Assembly (NCBI GenBank): GCA_038227745.1
Contig: JBBRPS010000009.1
Location: 1-36,066, forward strand
Reading direction: 5' to 3'
From: DASPXY01 sp038227745
Lineage (GTDB): Bacteria > Planctomycetota > Planctomycetia > Gemmatales > Gemmataceae
Length of the DNA: 36,066 nt
Part shown: positions 16,361 to 24,884 of the stretch, piece after piece
Layout: every line of letters begins with the position of its first letter
Position numbering within the stretch: position 1 is the first letter of the stretch
Translations under genes and position numbers: made by a program
The notes under the pieces: model-generated
Database searches by the model: none
What the model was told of the DNA's origin: nothing
The model's input: only the letters and a program-made list of their open reading frames with translations

Positions 16361-19300
16361 GTGTTCTCCACATTCTTCATCAACCGGCCGATCTTCGCCT
16401 CCGTGCTGTCCATCGTCATCACGATGGCGGGCGTCATCGCCGTGTTCACGCTGCCCGTCACACAGTACCCCGAGATCACGCCGCCGACCGTCGAGGTGTC
16501 CGCGTCCTACCCCGGCGCCAACGCCGAGGTCGTCGCCGATACCGTCGCCGCGCCCATCGAACAGCAAGTCAACGGCGTCGAGAACATGATGTACATGTAC
16601 TCGCAGTGTACCAACGACGGCGGCTACACCCTGACCATCACTTTCAAGGTCGGCACCGACCTGAACATCGCGCAGGTGCTCGTGCAGAATCGCGTCACCC
16701 TGGCCCAACCGATCCTCCCCGACCTCGTCAAGCGCAAGGGCATCACGGTCAAGAAGAAGTCGCCGAGCGTGCTCATGATCGTCAACCTGTTCTCGCCCGA
16801 CGAGAGCCGCGACAGCCTCTACCTCAGCAACTACGCGACCATCCAGATCCGCGACGAGCTGGCCCGCCTGCCGGGCATCGGCGACATTACCTACCTCGGT
16901 CAGCGCGATTATAGCATGCGCCTCTGGCTCGACCCCGGCAAAATGGCCACGCGCAACCTGACCGCCACGGACGTGGTCACCGCCATCCAGCAGCAGAACG
17001 CCCAGGTGGCGGCCGGCCAGATCGGCCAACCGCCCGTGCCGAGCGGCCAGGTCTTCCAGTACACCATGACGACGCTCGGCCGCCTCGCCGACGCCGAGCA
17101 GTTCGCCGACATGATCCTCAAGGCCGACGCCGCCGGCCGCCTCGTCCGCATGCGCGACGTGGTCCGCGAGAACCGCTACTTCGCGCACGTCCGCCTCGAC
17201 CCCGCCAGGCTGGCGAGCCACGGCCTCGCGCCCGCCCAGGTGGCGCGAGCCCTCAACCGGGCGGACGTCCAGTTCGCGAAGGACGAGGAGGCCTCGGCCG
17301 CCAGGGGGCAGCCCGCCGTCTACCTCGCGACCCTGCGCGGCGCTCGCCCCCCCTCCGAGCAGGACGTCGCCGACGTGGTGCTCGCGTTCGGCAAGAAACG
17401 GCCGGCCGTCCGCCTCGGCGACCTCGTCACGCCGGACCGCGGCATCGAGCGCCTGCCGCAGCGGGACGAGTCCGGCGTCGAGCTGGGCGCCCAGGGCTAC
17501 GACCAGACCTGCACGCTCGACACGAAGCCGTCGGTCGCCCTGTCCGTCTACCAGTTGCCCGGCTCCAACGCTCTGGAGACGGCGAAGCTGGTGCGGCAGA
17601 AGATGGAGGAACTCAAGACGCGCTTCCCCGCGGGCCTCGACTACGCCATCGTCTACGACACGACACCGTTTATCACCGAGTCGATCGGCGAGGTCTTCAA
17701 GACGCTCCGCGACGCGGTCCTGCTCGTCGCCTTCGTGGTGCTGCTGTTCCTGCAGAATTGGCGGTCCGCGATCATCCCGCTGATCGCCGTGCCCGTGGCG
17801 ATCATCGGCACCTTCGCCGTCATGGCCGCCGCCGGCTTCAGCCTGAACAACCTGACGCTGTTCGGCCTGGTCCTCGCCATCGGCATCGTCGTGGACGACG
17901 CCATCGTCGTCGTCGAGGCCGTCGAGCACCACATCGAGCACGGCATGGAACCGCGGGCGGCGACGGCGCGGGCCATGTCGGAGGTGTCCGGCCCGGTCGT
18001 CGCGGTCGCCCTGGTGCTGACGGCGGTGTTCGTGCCGTGCGCCTTCATCGCCGGCATCACCGGGCAGTTCTTCCGGCAGTTCGCGTTGACCATCGCCGTC
18101 TCGACGGTCATCTCCGCGTTCAACTCGCTGACGCTCAGCCCCGCCCTGTGCGCCATCCTGCTCAGGCCGAGGACGAAGGGTTCGGTGACGTACCAGGAGG
18201 TACTGCCGCGGCACGCCATCGCCGCGGCGGCGGGGCTGGCCGTGACCTTCCTCGGGCTGCCCTACCTGGCCGACTGGCTGGCGCCGGTGCTGGCGTCGTT
18301 CCCGGCGGACCTGCCGGCGTGGGCGTCGCGCTGGCTGCTCGGCCTGGTCGTCCTGTTCCCGTGGGGCTACGGCGTCGGCCTCCTCGCGAGCCGCACGCTC
18401 AACCGCGTCCTGGCCGTGTCGTTCCGCCTGTTCAACCAGGGCTTCGAGGCGACGACGGCCGGCTACACGCGCGTGGTCGGCCGGTCGCTGCGGGTCAGCC
18501 TGGCGGTGCTGCTCCTCTACGGCGGGCTGCTGTTCCTGACCTACTGGGGCTTCACGCACACGCCGACCGGCTTCATCCCACAGCAAGACAAGGGCTACCT
18601 CCTGGTCAACGTGCAGTTGCCCGACGCGGCGTCCGTGGAGCGGACGCAGCACGTGATGCGCCGTATCGAGGAGATCGCCCGGAAGACGCCGGGCGTGGCC
18701 CACACGGTCGCCATCGCCGGCCAGTCGCTGCTGCTGAACGCCGGCTCGCCGAACTTCGGCGCCATGTACGTCATGCTGGAGGACTCCCACGAGCGCGCCC
18801 ACCGCGGCCTGACGGGCGACGTCATCGCGGCGCGGCTGCAGGAGCAGCTGGAGAAAGAGATTGCGGGGATCATCAATATCTTCGGGGCGCCGCCGGTGGA
18901 GGGCCTGGGCACGGCGGGCGGCTTCAAGATGGTGATCGAGGACCGCGGCGACAACGGCCCGGAGGCGCTGCAGGCGCTGGCCGACAGCCTGGCGGCGCGG
19001 GGCAACGACACGGGGCAGCTCACGGGCCTGTACAGCAGTTTCCGGGCGAATACGCCGTGGCTGTACCTGGACATCGACCGCACCGAGGCGAAGACGATGG
19101 GCGTGTCGATGGCGGAGGTGTTCAACACGCTGCAAGTGCAACTCGGCTCACTGTACGTGAACGACTTCAACCGCTTCGGCCGCACCTGGCAGGTGAACGT
19201 GCAAGCCGACTCCGCCTTCCGCAAGCAGATCGAGGACCTCAAGCAGTTCAAGGTGCGCAACGAGAAGGGCAAGATGGTGCCGCTGGCGTCGCTGCTGAGC

Positions 19301-20074
19301 GTGCGCGACGTGAACGGGCCGGTGATGGTGGCGCGCTACAACATGTATCCGTCGGCGGCGATCAACGGCACCGGCGCCCCCGGCGTCAGCTCCGGCCAGG
19401 CGATCGCGAAGATGGAGGACCTGGTGCGCCGCGAGCTGCCGGGGTCGATGCGCTACGAGTGGACGGAGCTGGCGCTGTTGCAGTTGCAGACGGGCAACAC
19501 GGCCATGCTGGTGTTCCTCTTGGCGGTGGTGCTGGTGTTCCTGGTACTGGCTGCCCAGTACGAGAGTTGGTCGCTGCCGCTCGCCGTCATCCTCGTCGTC
19601 CCCATGTGTTTGCTGTGCTCGATCGTCGGCGTGGTGATCGCGGGGATGGACATCAACGTCTTCACGCAGATCGGTTTCGTCGTGCTGGTCGGCCTGGCGT
19701 GCAAGAATGCCATCCTCATTGTCGAGTTTGCGAAGTTGCGGCACGAGCAGGGGGTGCCGCGCTACGAGGCGACGCTGGAGGCGTGCCGGCTGCGGCTGCG
19801 GCCGATCATGATGACGTCGTTCGCGTTCATCCTCGGCGTGCTGCCGCTGGTGCTCTCGGTCGGGGCGGGGGCGGAGATGCGGCGGACGCTGGGGACGGCG
19901 GTGTTCGCCGGCATGCTGGGCGTGACGCTGTTCGGCATCTTCCTCACGCCCGTGTTCTACTACGTCATCCAGGGATTCGGCGACTGGCGCGCGGCCCGGC
20001 GTGCCGCGGCGAACGGCGATGGCAAGGGGGCCTCGGTCGAGCCGGCGCAGGCGCCCGCGGAGTCGCATTCCTGA
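16361..20074 (+). CDS. RND efflux permease 3 with duplicated DN subdomain
   Basis: A 1237-residue AcrB-type permease. GTG 16361 follows GAGGG. The TM4 pair is Asp512-Asp513 (GIVVDDAIVVVE), and the TM10 lysine is in GLACKNAILIVEFAK. As in RND1, the DN subdomain occurs twice, at 184-272 and 273-369, with the second copy starting at the identical residue. Unlike RND1 and RND2 it has no C-terminal two-helix extension. Instead, the cytoplasmic loop between TM6 and TM7 (about residues 606-680) carries an insertion with two hydrophobic segments (AIAAAAGLAVTFLGLPYLAD and WLLGLVVLFPWGYGVGLLAS). It is the last gene of the cluster; no TolC-type channel gene follows. The substrate is unknown. Confidence 0.95.
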   Translation: MFSTFFINRPIFASVLSIVITMAGVIAVFTLPVTQYPEITPPTVEVSASYPGANAEVVADTVAAPIEQQVNGVENMMYMYSQCTNDGGYTLTITFKVGTDLNIAQVLVQNRVTLAQPILPDLVKRKGITVKKKSPSVLMIVNLFSPDESRDSLYLSNYATIQIRDELARLPGIGDITYLGQRDYSMRLWLDPGKMATRNLTATDVVTAIQQQNAQVAAGQIGQPPVPSGQVFQYTMTTLGRLADAEQFADMILKADAAGRLVRMRDVVRENRYFAHVRLDPARLASHGLAPAQVARALNRADVQFAKDEEASAARGQPAVYLATLRGARPPSEQDVADVVLAFGKKRPAVRLGDLVTPDRGIERLPQRDESGVELGAQGYDQTCTLDTKPSVALSVYQLPGSNALETAKLVRQKMEELKTRFPAGLDYAIVYDTTPFITESIGEVFKTLRDAVLLVAFVVLLFLQNWRSAIIPLIAVPVAIIGTFAVMAAAGFSLNNLTLFGLVLAIGIVVDDAIVVVEAVEHHIEHGMEPRAATARAMSEVSGPVVAVALVLTAVFVPCAFIAGITGQFFRQFALTIAVSTVISAFNSLTLSPALCAILLRPRTKGSVTYQEVLPRHAIAAAAGLAVTFLGLPYLADWLAPVLASFPADLPAWASRWLLGLVVLFPWGYGVGLLASRTLNRVLAVSFRLFNQGFEATTAGYTRVVGRSLRVSLAVLLLYGGLLFLTYWGFTHTPTGFIPQQDKGYLLVNVQLPDAASVERTQHVMRRIEEIARKTPGVAHTVAIAGQSLLLNAGSPNFGAMYVMLEDSHERAHRGLTGDVIAARLQEQLEKEIAGIINIFGAPPVEGLGTAGGFKMVIEDRGDNGPEALQALADSLAARGNDTGQLTGLYSSFRANTPWLYLDIDRTEAKTMGVSMAEVFNTLQVQLGSLYVNDFNRFGRTWQVNVQADSAFRKQIEDLKQFKVRNEKGKMVPLASLLSVRDVNGPVMVARYNMYPSAAINGTGAPGVSSGQAIAKMEDLVRRELPGSMRYEWTELALLQLQTGNTAMLVFLLAVVLVFLVLAAQYESWSLPLAVILVVPMCLLCSIVGVVIAGMDINVFTQIGFVVLVGLACKNAILIVEFAKLRHEQGVPRYEATLEACRLRLRPIMMTSFAFILGVLPLVLSVGAGAEMRRTLGTAVFAGMLGVTLFGIFLTPVFYYVIQGFGDWRAARRAAANGDGKGASVEPAQAPAESHS
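17177..17467 (+). other. Second DN-subdomain copy inside RND3
   Basis: This encodes residues 273-369. It opens YFAHVRLDPARLASHGLAPA, against YSMRLWLDPGKMATRNLTAT for copy 1 at residue 184, and ends PAVRLGDLV before the normal GVELGAQGYDQ. It shares the DPA-(K/R)-LA-x-HGL signature with the RND1 second copy, so the duplication pre-dates the split of RND1 and RND3. Confidence 0.8.
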
Positions 20075-20112
20075 GGGCAGCACGGTCAGCGCGCTCGTTT
20101 AGCCGCTTCCCC

Positions 20113-20140
20113 TTGACCGCCTCCCCGGTGCTGCGATAAG
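20113..20140 (+). promoter_or_regulatory. Candidate pyruvate kinase promoter
   Basis: TTGACC (20113-20118), a 16-nt spacer and GATAAG (20135-20140, 4 of 6), about 80 nt before the pyruvate kinase start. Confidence 0.4.
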
Positions 20141-20221
20141 CTGCCCTCGCCCTTCTCCCGAAGCCAGGCCGCGCCGCGCGACGACGCGGGCCTCACCACC
20201 GACCGCCCCGGCGACCCCCTC

Positions 20222-21667
20222 ATGACCACGCACCAGCCCCGAGCGACCCTCCTCAAGCGCCGGACCAAGATCGTGGCCACCGTCGGACCGGCCTGTCGTG
20301 AGCCCGCCCTGCTGGCAGAGTTGCTTCGGGCCGGCGTCAACGTCTTTCGGCTGAACCTGTCCCACGGCGACCACACGGAGCACCGACTGGCCTACGAACG
20401 GGTGCGCGCCGCCGCGGCGGCCGCGGGAGATCCCGTCGCCGTCCTGGCCGACCTGTGCGGCCCGAAGATCCGCGTCGGCCGCTTCGCGGGCGGGCAGATC
20501 GCGCTGGCCCCGGGTGCGCAGGTGACGGTCACCACCCGGGACGTCCTGGGCGGCCCCGGGCTGATCCCTTCGCAGTACGCCGTCCTCGCGGAGGACGTGC
20601 GTCCGAGCGACCGCATCCTCTGCGACGACGGCATGATCGAGCTGCGCGTGGATGCGGTGGCGGGCGGCGAGATCGCCTGCACGGTGGTCCACGGCGGCAC
20701 GCTCAAGGACCGCAAGGGGATGAACCTGCCGGGCGTTGCGGTCTCCTCCCCCTCGCTCACCGACAAGGACCGCGCCGACGCGGCCTTCGCCCTCGACCTC
20801 GGCGTCGATTACCTGGCCCTGTCGTTCGTGCGCCGGCCCGACGATGTCGAGGACCTGCGCGCGCTGATCGAGGCCGCCGGCCACTCCACGCCCATCATCG
20901 CCAAGATCGAGAAGCCCGAGGCCGTGGACGCCATCGACGAGATCCTCGATGCCGCCGACGGCCTCATGGTGGCGCGCGGCGACCTGGGCGTGGAACTGGC
21001 GCCCGAGGCTGTCCCCATCGTCCAGCAGGACCTGGTCGTGCGGGCCCGCCACAAGAGCCGGCCCGTCATCATCGCCACCCAGATGCTGGAGTCCATGGTC
21101 GAGCACTCCCGGCCCACGCGGGCGGAGGTGTCCGACGTCTCGCACGCCGTCTTCAGCGGCGCCGACGCGGTGATGCTCTCGGCGGAGACGGCGTCCGGGG
21201 CCCACCCGGTGCGGGCGGTGGAAATGATGGACCGGGTGGCGCGGCAGGCGGAAGGCTGGCAGTGGCTCGAAGGGGCCTTCCGCTCCCTCACCGACCGCGA
21301 GCCGGAGTTGCCGCCGCCGCTGCCGCTGCGGGTCGCCGTGGCGCGATCGACGGCGCAGCTGTCGCGCGACCTGAAGGTCCGGGCCGTGGTCGTCCGCACC
21401 CGGGAGGGGACCTCGGCGGCGGCGGTGTCCGCGACGCGCCCGGCGGCGCCGATCGTGGCGCTGACGATGGACGCCGCCGTCTGCCGCCGCCTGAACTTGC
21501 TCTGGGGCGTGATCCCCTGCCTGGTCGTCCCCGCGGACTTCGAGCAGCCGCACAGCGCCGCCCGCCGGGTGGTGCGCGAATTGGGCCTCGCCCAACCGGG
21601 CCAGTTCATCCTTCTGTTCGCAGGCATCGGCAAGCAGGAGCCGACGATCACCGTGCTGCCGGTGTGA
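20222..21667 (+). CDS. pyk: Pyruvate kinase
   Basis: A 481-residue enzyme that transfers phosphate from phosphoenolpyruvate to ADP, the last step of glycolysis, in the cytoplasm. Landmarks are the N-terminal TKIVATVGPA and NVFRLNLSHG, the inserted B domain (about 70-165, starting DLCGPKIRVG), the catalytic lysine in AKIEKPEAV, the metal and substrate loop VARGDLGVEL, IATQMLESM, and DAVMLSAETASG. The C-terminal allosteric domain is complete (VVVRTREGTSAAAVSATRP). Length is normal for bacterial Pyk. ATG 20222 has no clear ribosome binding site, but the conserved core begins about 14 residues in. Confidence 0.97.
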   Translation: MTTHQPRATLLKRRTKIVATVGPACREPALLAELLRAGVNVFRLNLSHGDHTEHRLAYERVRAAAAAAGDPVAVLADLCGPKIRVGRFAGGQIALAPGAQVTVTTRDVLGGPGLIPSQYAVLAEDVRPSDRILCDDGMIELRVDAVAGGEIACTVVHGGTLKDRKGMNLPGVAVSSPSLTDKDRADAAFALDLGVDYLALSFVRRPDDVEDLRALIEAAGHSTPIIAKIEKPEAVDAIDEILDAADGLMVARGDLGVELAPEAVPIVQQDLVVRARHKSRPVIIATQMLESMVEHSRPTRAEVSDVSHAVFSGADAVMLSAETASGAHPVRAVEMMDRVARQAEGWQWLEGAFRSLTDREPELPPPLPLRVAVARSTAQLSRDLKVRAVVVRTREGTSAAAVSATRPAAPIVALTMDAAVCRRLNLLWGVIPCLVVPADFEQPHSAARRVVRELGLAQPGQFILLFAGIGKQEPTITVLPV

Positions 21668-21750
21668 CCCGCGGCCACCGGCGCGATCGGGACAGACCGC
21701 CCGTTGCGCGGCCAGCGCGGGCGGGACGCCGGTCCCCGGCACAGGCAGCC

Positions 21751-21779
21751 TGGCCAGGCCGCCGGAAATCTGGTACGCT
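21751..21779 (+). promoter_or_regulatory. Candidate infA promoter
   Basis: TGGCCA (21751-21756), a 17-nt spacer and TACGCT (21774-21779), 4 of 6 each. The remainder of the 277-nt gap between pyruvate kinase and infA (21668-21944) shows no gene. Confidence 0.3.
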
Positions 21780-21944
21780 ACAGATAGAGGTGGGGCTCAG
21801 ACACGGGCCGCCGCCTCGCCCCTCCTCCCTGCTTCCCTCGGCGAATTAGGGACCGAGACCGCTTCAGCCGATGGCCATGCCGACGGCGCAGCGCACCGGC
21901 GCTCGCGCTGTCTTCGCTGACTCCACATGACGAAAGGAAGCTAT

Positions 21945-22205
21945 ATGCCGCGCGAAGAGGTTTTCGAGACGCAGGGAAAGGTGATCCAGGCGCTGGCCAA
22001 CACCCGTTTCAAGGTGAAGCTGGAAAGCGGCCACGAGGTCATCGCCCACATCGCCGGGAAGATGCGCAAGCACTTCATTCGCATCCTCCCCGGCGACACG
22101 GTGAGCCTGACCGTGTCCCCTTACGACCTGACCCAGGCCCGCATCACCTACCGGGGGGCCTTGCGCCAGCCGCCGGCCGATGGGGGACAACCAGCCCGGC
22201 GCTAA
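21945..22205 (+). CDS. infA: Translation initiation factor IF-1
   Basis: An 86-residue S1/OB-fold protein that binds the 30S A site during initiation. Core motifs are TQGKVIQALANTRFKVKLES, VIAHIAGKMRKHFIRILPGD and SPYDLTQARITYR. ATG 21945 is chosen over the in-frame ATG 21927 because AAAGGAAG lies at 21932-21939. The usual protein is about 72 residues; the extra 14 at the C-terminus (ALRQPPADGGQPARR) run up to a repeat region and are not part of the fold. Confidence 0.95.
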   Translation: MPREEVFETQGKVIQALANTRFKVKLESGHEVIAHIAGKMRKHFIRILPGDTVSLTVSPYDLTQARITYRGALRQPPADGGQPARR

Positions 22206-22375
22206 GGCGCGCGGCAGGAAGTCGTATCCCCGTAGGACGGCTCTCCCGAGCCGTCCCCGTAGGACGGCTCTCCCGAGCCGTCCCGGACGGGTGAGGTGGG
22301 TAATCGTGTGTTCCTCGACGGCGTACCTGCCGTCAGGTAGAGGAAGGGCGGTCCCATGTCGTGGAGTGTCGTCAT
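22202..22375 (-). pseudogene. Possible broken small gene disrupted by hairpin repeats
   Basis: On the minus strand a strong ribosome binding site (GAGGAGGAGAGCC) precedes ATG 22375, which opens MTTLHDMGPPFLYL. The reading frame then turns into low-quality sequence, while another frame continues with GRYAVEEHTITHLT. Codon third positions are GC-rich on each side of this switch, as expected of a gene broken by a one-base change. Downstream the frame runs into the tandem hairpins at 22229-22282. I do not recognise the family. Confidence 0.3.
22229..22282. repeat. Two tandem 27-bp hairpin repeats
   Basis: Two copies with a 27-nt period; each contains GGACGGCTC and GAGCCGTCC around the loop TCCC, a 9-bp stem. 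A 12-nt piece of the unit in the opposite orientation (GAGCCGTCCTAC) occurs at 23058-23069, on the other side of the ferritin-like gene. Confidence 0.85.
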
Positions 22376-22488
22376 GGCTCTCCTCCTCTTCAGGCCCACG
22401 CTTCGGAGCCATCCGGTTCGGATGGCACCTCTTTTGCTGGTTCTCCTACCGAACAGAACGGCTTTTCCCACTCTTCTCGGAGGACCTA

Positions 22489-23013
22489 ATGGCTGACACC
22501 AGGACAGCAAAGGGCGCCGCCCCGGCGGCGCAGGACGCGGCTGCGAACGGCGCCGTCAAGGTCACGCGCGAGCAGCTCATCAACCTGCTCAACGAGGACC
22601 TGGCGCGCGAGTACCAGGCGATCATTGCCTATGTGAATTACTCGCAGGTGCTCAAGGGGGCGGAGTACATGACGATCGCCCAGGAACTGGAGAAGCACGC
22701 CGGCGAGGAACTCGCGCACGCCCTGACCATCGCCAAGCAGATCGACTACCTGGGCGGCATGCCCACGGTCACGGCCAGGCCCGTGCGGACGTCGGAAGAC
22801 GCCCGCGAGATGCTGCAGTTCGACCTCGACAACGAGAACGAGACGGTCCGCAACTACCGCGAGCGCGTCCGCCAGTGCGAGGCCCTCAGCGAGTTCGCCA
22901 TCGCCGAGCACATCCGCGAGATCCTCATGGACGAGCAGGACCACCAGATCGCCCTGGCGACCGCGCTGGGCAAGAACGTGCCCGACATGACCGCGCCGCA
23001 GGAGCGGGCGTGA
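22489..23013 (+). CDS. Ferritin-like / bacterioferritin-type protein
   Basis: A 174-residue protein from ATG 22489, preceded by GGAGGA at 22479-22484. After a disordered Ala-rich stretch (1-24) it forms a four-helix bundle. Iron-ligand-like motifs are EDLAREYQAIIAY (Glu41), EKHAGEELAHA (Glu73/Glu74, His77) and, near residue 155, MDEQDHQIAL. These match the ferritin-like carboxylate-bridged di-iron pattern, so iron oxidation or storage is likely. It is longer than typical bacterioferritin at the N-terminus, and no haem-binding Met is obvious. The 283-nt gap upstream holds the tandem hairpins and a possible broken gene. Confidence 0.85.
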   Translation: MADTRTAKGAAPAAQDAAANGAVKVTREQLINLLNEDLAREYQAIIAYVNYSQVLKGAEYMTIAQELEKHAGEELAHALTIAKQIDYLGGMPTVTARPVRTSEDAREMLQFDLDNENETVRNYRERVRQCEALSEFAIAEHIREILMDEQDHQIALATALGKNVPDMTAPQERA

Positions 23014-23166
23014 GGCGGCCCGCACCGGAGCCGCGTACCCCGCCGCCGTGTACTAGAGAGCCGTCCTACAGGCGGTTTTCTTTCGCCGCTCGCCTAAAGA
23101 CCTGCTCTGGTGATGTGGTTACGGCCGAACCCGACCACCGGCTCTCGACCGCGGAGTAACGCCGAA

Positions 23167-23203
23167 AGCCCGGGGCGGTTGCACACGGCAATCGCCCCGG
23201 GCT
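23167..23203. terminator. Bidirectional terminator hairpin
   Basis: AGCCCGGGGCG (23167-23177) pairs with 23193-23203, and the stem can extend inward with weaker pairs. On the minus strand TTTCGG follows. It lies between the convergent ferritin-like and CxxC genes. No gene is seen in 23014-23241. Confidence 0.65.
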
Positions 23204-23241
23204 CCCTGGAGACAGCGACCGCGCGGGCCGGTCGTTTCGAT

Positions 23242-23493
23242 TTAGATCTCGAACATCGTCTCGGACGTCTTCTTCGGCCGCGGGTCGCCCGGCACGCTGA
23301 AATGCTCGCCCTTGTCTTCATCGTGGCCAGCCTGGAAGTCACAGCCGTTGCAGTAATACTCGATACGGCTGCCGCGCCGGAGATGGAACACCCGATACGA
23401 CCCGCCGCACCAGGCGCACCCCTGGTGTTGCTCCAGGTAACAGCGGGCGGCCTCCGCGAACCATTCACTCGCCGTTCGCTCGGAACTGACCAT
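23242..23493 (-). CDS. Small CxxC-CxxC zinc-ribbon-like protein
   Basis: An 83-residue protein with a clear ribosome binding site (GGGGAGGAAGC before ATG). Two Cys pairs (CAWC and, about 20 residues on, CNGC) flank short beta strands (YRVFHLRRGSRIEYYC), the layout of a zinc ribbon. The N-terminus is a short amphipathic helix (TASEWFAEAARCYLEQHQ). The acidic and charged C-terminus (GHDEDKGEHFSVPGD) looks flexible. There are no partner genes nearby. The metal site is inferred from the Cys spacing; the function is unknown. Confidence 0.8.
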   Translation of the reverse strand: MVSSERTASEWFAEAARCYLEQHQGCAWCGGSYRVFHLRRGSRIEYYCNGCDFQAGHDEDKGEHFSVPGDPRPKKTSETMFEI

Positions 23494-23640
23494 GCTTCCT
23501 CCCCGATGAGAACGAACGCTTCCGTCAACAGCGCAACCTTAGCACATTTTTCCCCAAAAGTGACGATCCCTCGCGCCCGGCGGTGAATTTTTTCCTGCCT
23601 CCTCAAACGCCCGGGTTTCCAGGCCCGGCGCCCCCCCCCT

Positions 23641-23670
23641 CTGTCACAGCCCGACGGGCGCACGTATATT
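23641..23670 (+). promoter_or_regulatory. Promoter of the isomerase/epimerase gene
   Basis: CTGTCA (23641-23646, 4 of 6), an 18-nt spacer and TATATT (23665-23670, 5 of 6), about 80 nt before GTG 23752. Confidence 0.45.
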
Positions 23671-23751
23671 GCCGAGCAGTCGTTACTCCGTCCCCGATCG
23701 CGATGGCCGAAGGTGTCCCCGCGTACACCGCCCGCCGTGAGGAGGCTGCCC

Positions 23752-24663
23752 GTGCAACTCGGCTTCGTCAGTGCCATCTTCCCCGACCTGGACCTGGGCG
23801 AGGTGTTCGCCTTCGCCGCCGACGAGGGGTTCGCCTGCGTCGAGCTGATGTGCTGGCCGCGCGGCGCCGCGGACCGCCGCTACGCCGGCGTCACCCACAT
23901 TGATGCCGCCGCCCTCGACGATGACGAGGTCGGCCGCATCGGCGAACTGAGCCGCCGGCACGGCGTGGCGATCTCCGGGCTGGGGTACTACCCCAACCCC
24001 CTCGACCCCGACGCCGAACACCGTCGCACCGTCGTCGCGCACCTGCTGAAGGTGATCGGCGCCGCACGGCGCCTGCGGGTCCCGGTGGTGAACACGTTTA
24101 TCGGCCGCGACCCGGCGCGGTCCATCGACGACAACTGGCCGCTGCTGCGGGAGGTGTGGGGCGGCGTGGTGAAGCACGCGGAGGCGGAGGGCGTGACTCT
24201 GGGCATCGAGAATTGCCCGATGCTGTTCGCGAAGGACGAGTGGCCGGGCGGCAAGAACCTCGCCGTCTCCCCCGCGGTCTGGCGCCGGTTGTTCCAGGAG
24301 TTCCCGACGCCGCGTCTCGGACTGAACTTCGACCCGTCGCACCTGGTCTGGCAGCACATCGACGCCGTCCGCTGCGTGCGCGAGTTCGGGGCGCGGATCG
24401 TCCACTTCCACGCCAAGGACACGCGGATCGACGAGGATCGGCGGTATGAGGAGGGCATCCTGGGGCTGGGCTGGCACACGCCGAAACTGCCTGGCCTGGG
24501 GGACGTTGCCTGGGGAGCCCTGTTCTCGGCGCTGACCGATGCCGGCTACCGGGGGGCGGTGTGCATCGAAGTGGAGGACCGGGCCTTTGAGGCGTCCCTG
24601 GAGGACCGCAAGCGGGCGCTGCGCCAGAGCAAGCGGTTTCTGGAACAATGGACAGGGCCGTAG
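23752..24663 (+). CDS. Sugar phosphate isomerase/epimerase (xylose isomerase-like TIM barrel)
   Basis: A 303-residue protein from GTG 23752, which follows GAGGAGG (23739-23745). The earlier in-frame GTG 23713 has no such site. It is a TIM barrel of the AP-endonuclease-2/xylose-isomerase superfamily. Metal-ligand candidates are Glu in LGIENCPM, Asp/His in LNFDPSHLVW, His in IVHFHAKDT and Glu in VCIEVED. The start LGFVSAIFPDLDLGEVFAFA is typical. The family isomerises or epimerises sugars or inositols, but the substrate cannot be told. No sugar operon is adjacent. Confidence 0.93.
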   Translation: MQLGFVSAIFPDLDLGEVFAFAADEGFACVELMCWPRGAADRRYAGVTHIDAAALDDDEVGRIGELSRRHGVAISGLGYYPNPLDPDAEHRRTVVAHLLKVIGAARRLRVPVVNTFIGRDPARSIDDNWPLLREVWGGVVKHAEAEGVTLGIENCPMLFAKDEWPGGKNLAVSPAVWRRLFQEFPTPRLGLNFDPSHLVWQHIDAVRCVREFGARIVHFHAKDTRIDEDRRYEEGILGLGWHTPKLPGLGDVAWGALFSALTDAGYRGAVCIEVEDRAFEASLEDRKRALRQSKRFLEQWTGP

Positions 24664-24841
24664 TCGGGCAAGACCCCTTCCCGTAAGTGGATCACCCCGC
24701 TCACGAAATGAGGCCCCTTCCGGCGCCCAGCTCCCGCGCCGCGGCCGCTTCCTGCCGGCCGCCCCGGGCCATCGCCCCCCAGCCTAACCGGCCGCGGGAT
24801 CACCTACCGCTCCGAACCGCCTCCCCGTCTCTCCAGCTCGG

Positions 24842-24870
24842 TGGCCACGAGGATTCATTTTCAATACAAT
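24842..24870 (+). promoter_or_regulatory. Candidate promoter of the Lys-rich secreted protein
   Basis: TGGCCA (24842-24847), a 17-nt spacer and TACAAT (24865-24870, 5 of 6). The -35 word and spacing are the same as in the candidate infA promoter. The rest of the gap 24664-24841 shows nothing I can support. Confidence 0.45.
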
Positions 24871-24884
24871 AGGTTGTCGCAAAG

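Noticed and set aside
16304..19141. Minus-strand open frame of 945 codons
   Set aside because: Antisense shadow of RND3 with the same composition bias and no domain pattern.
22228..22285. CRISPR array
   Set aside because: Only two abutting copies with no spacers, and each unit is itself a hairpin, so it is a tandem palindrome.
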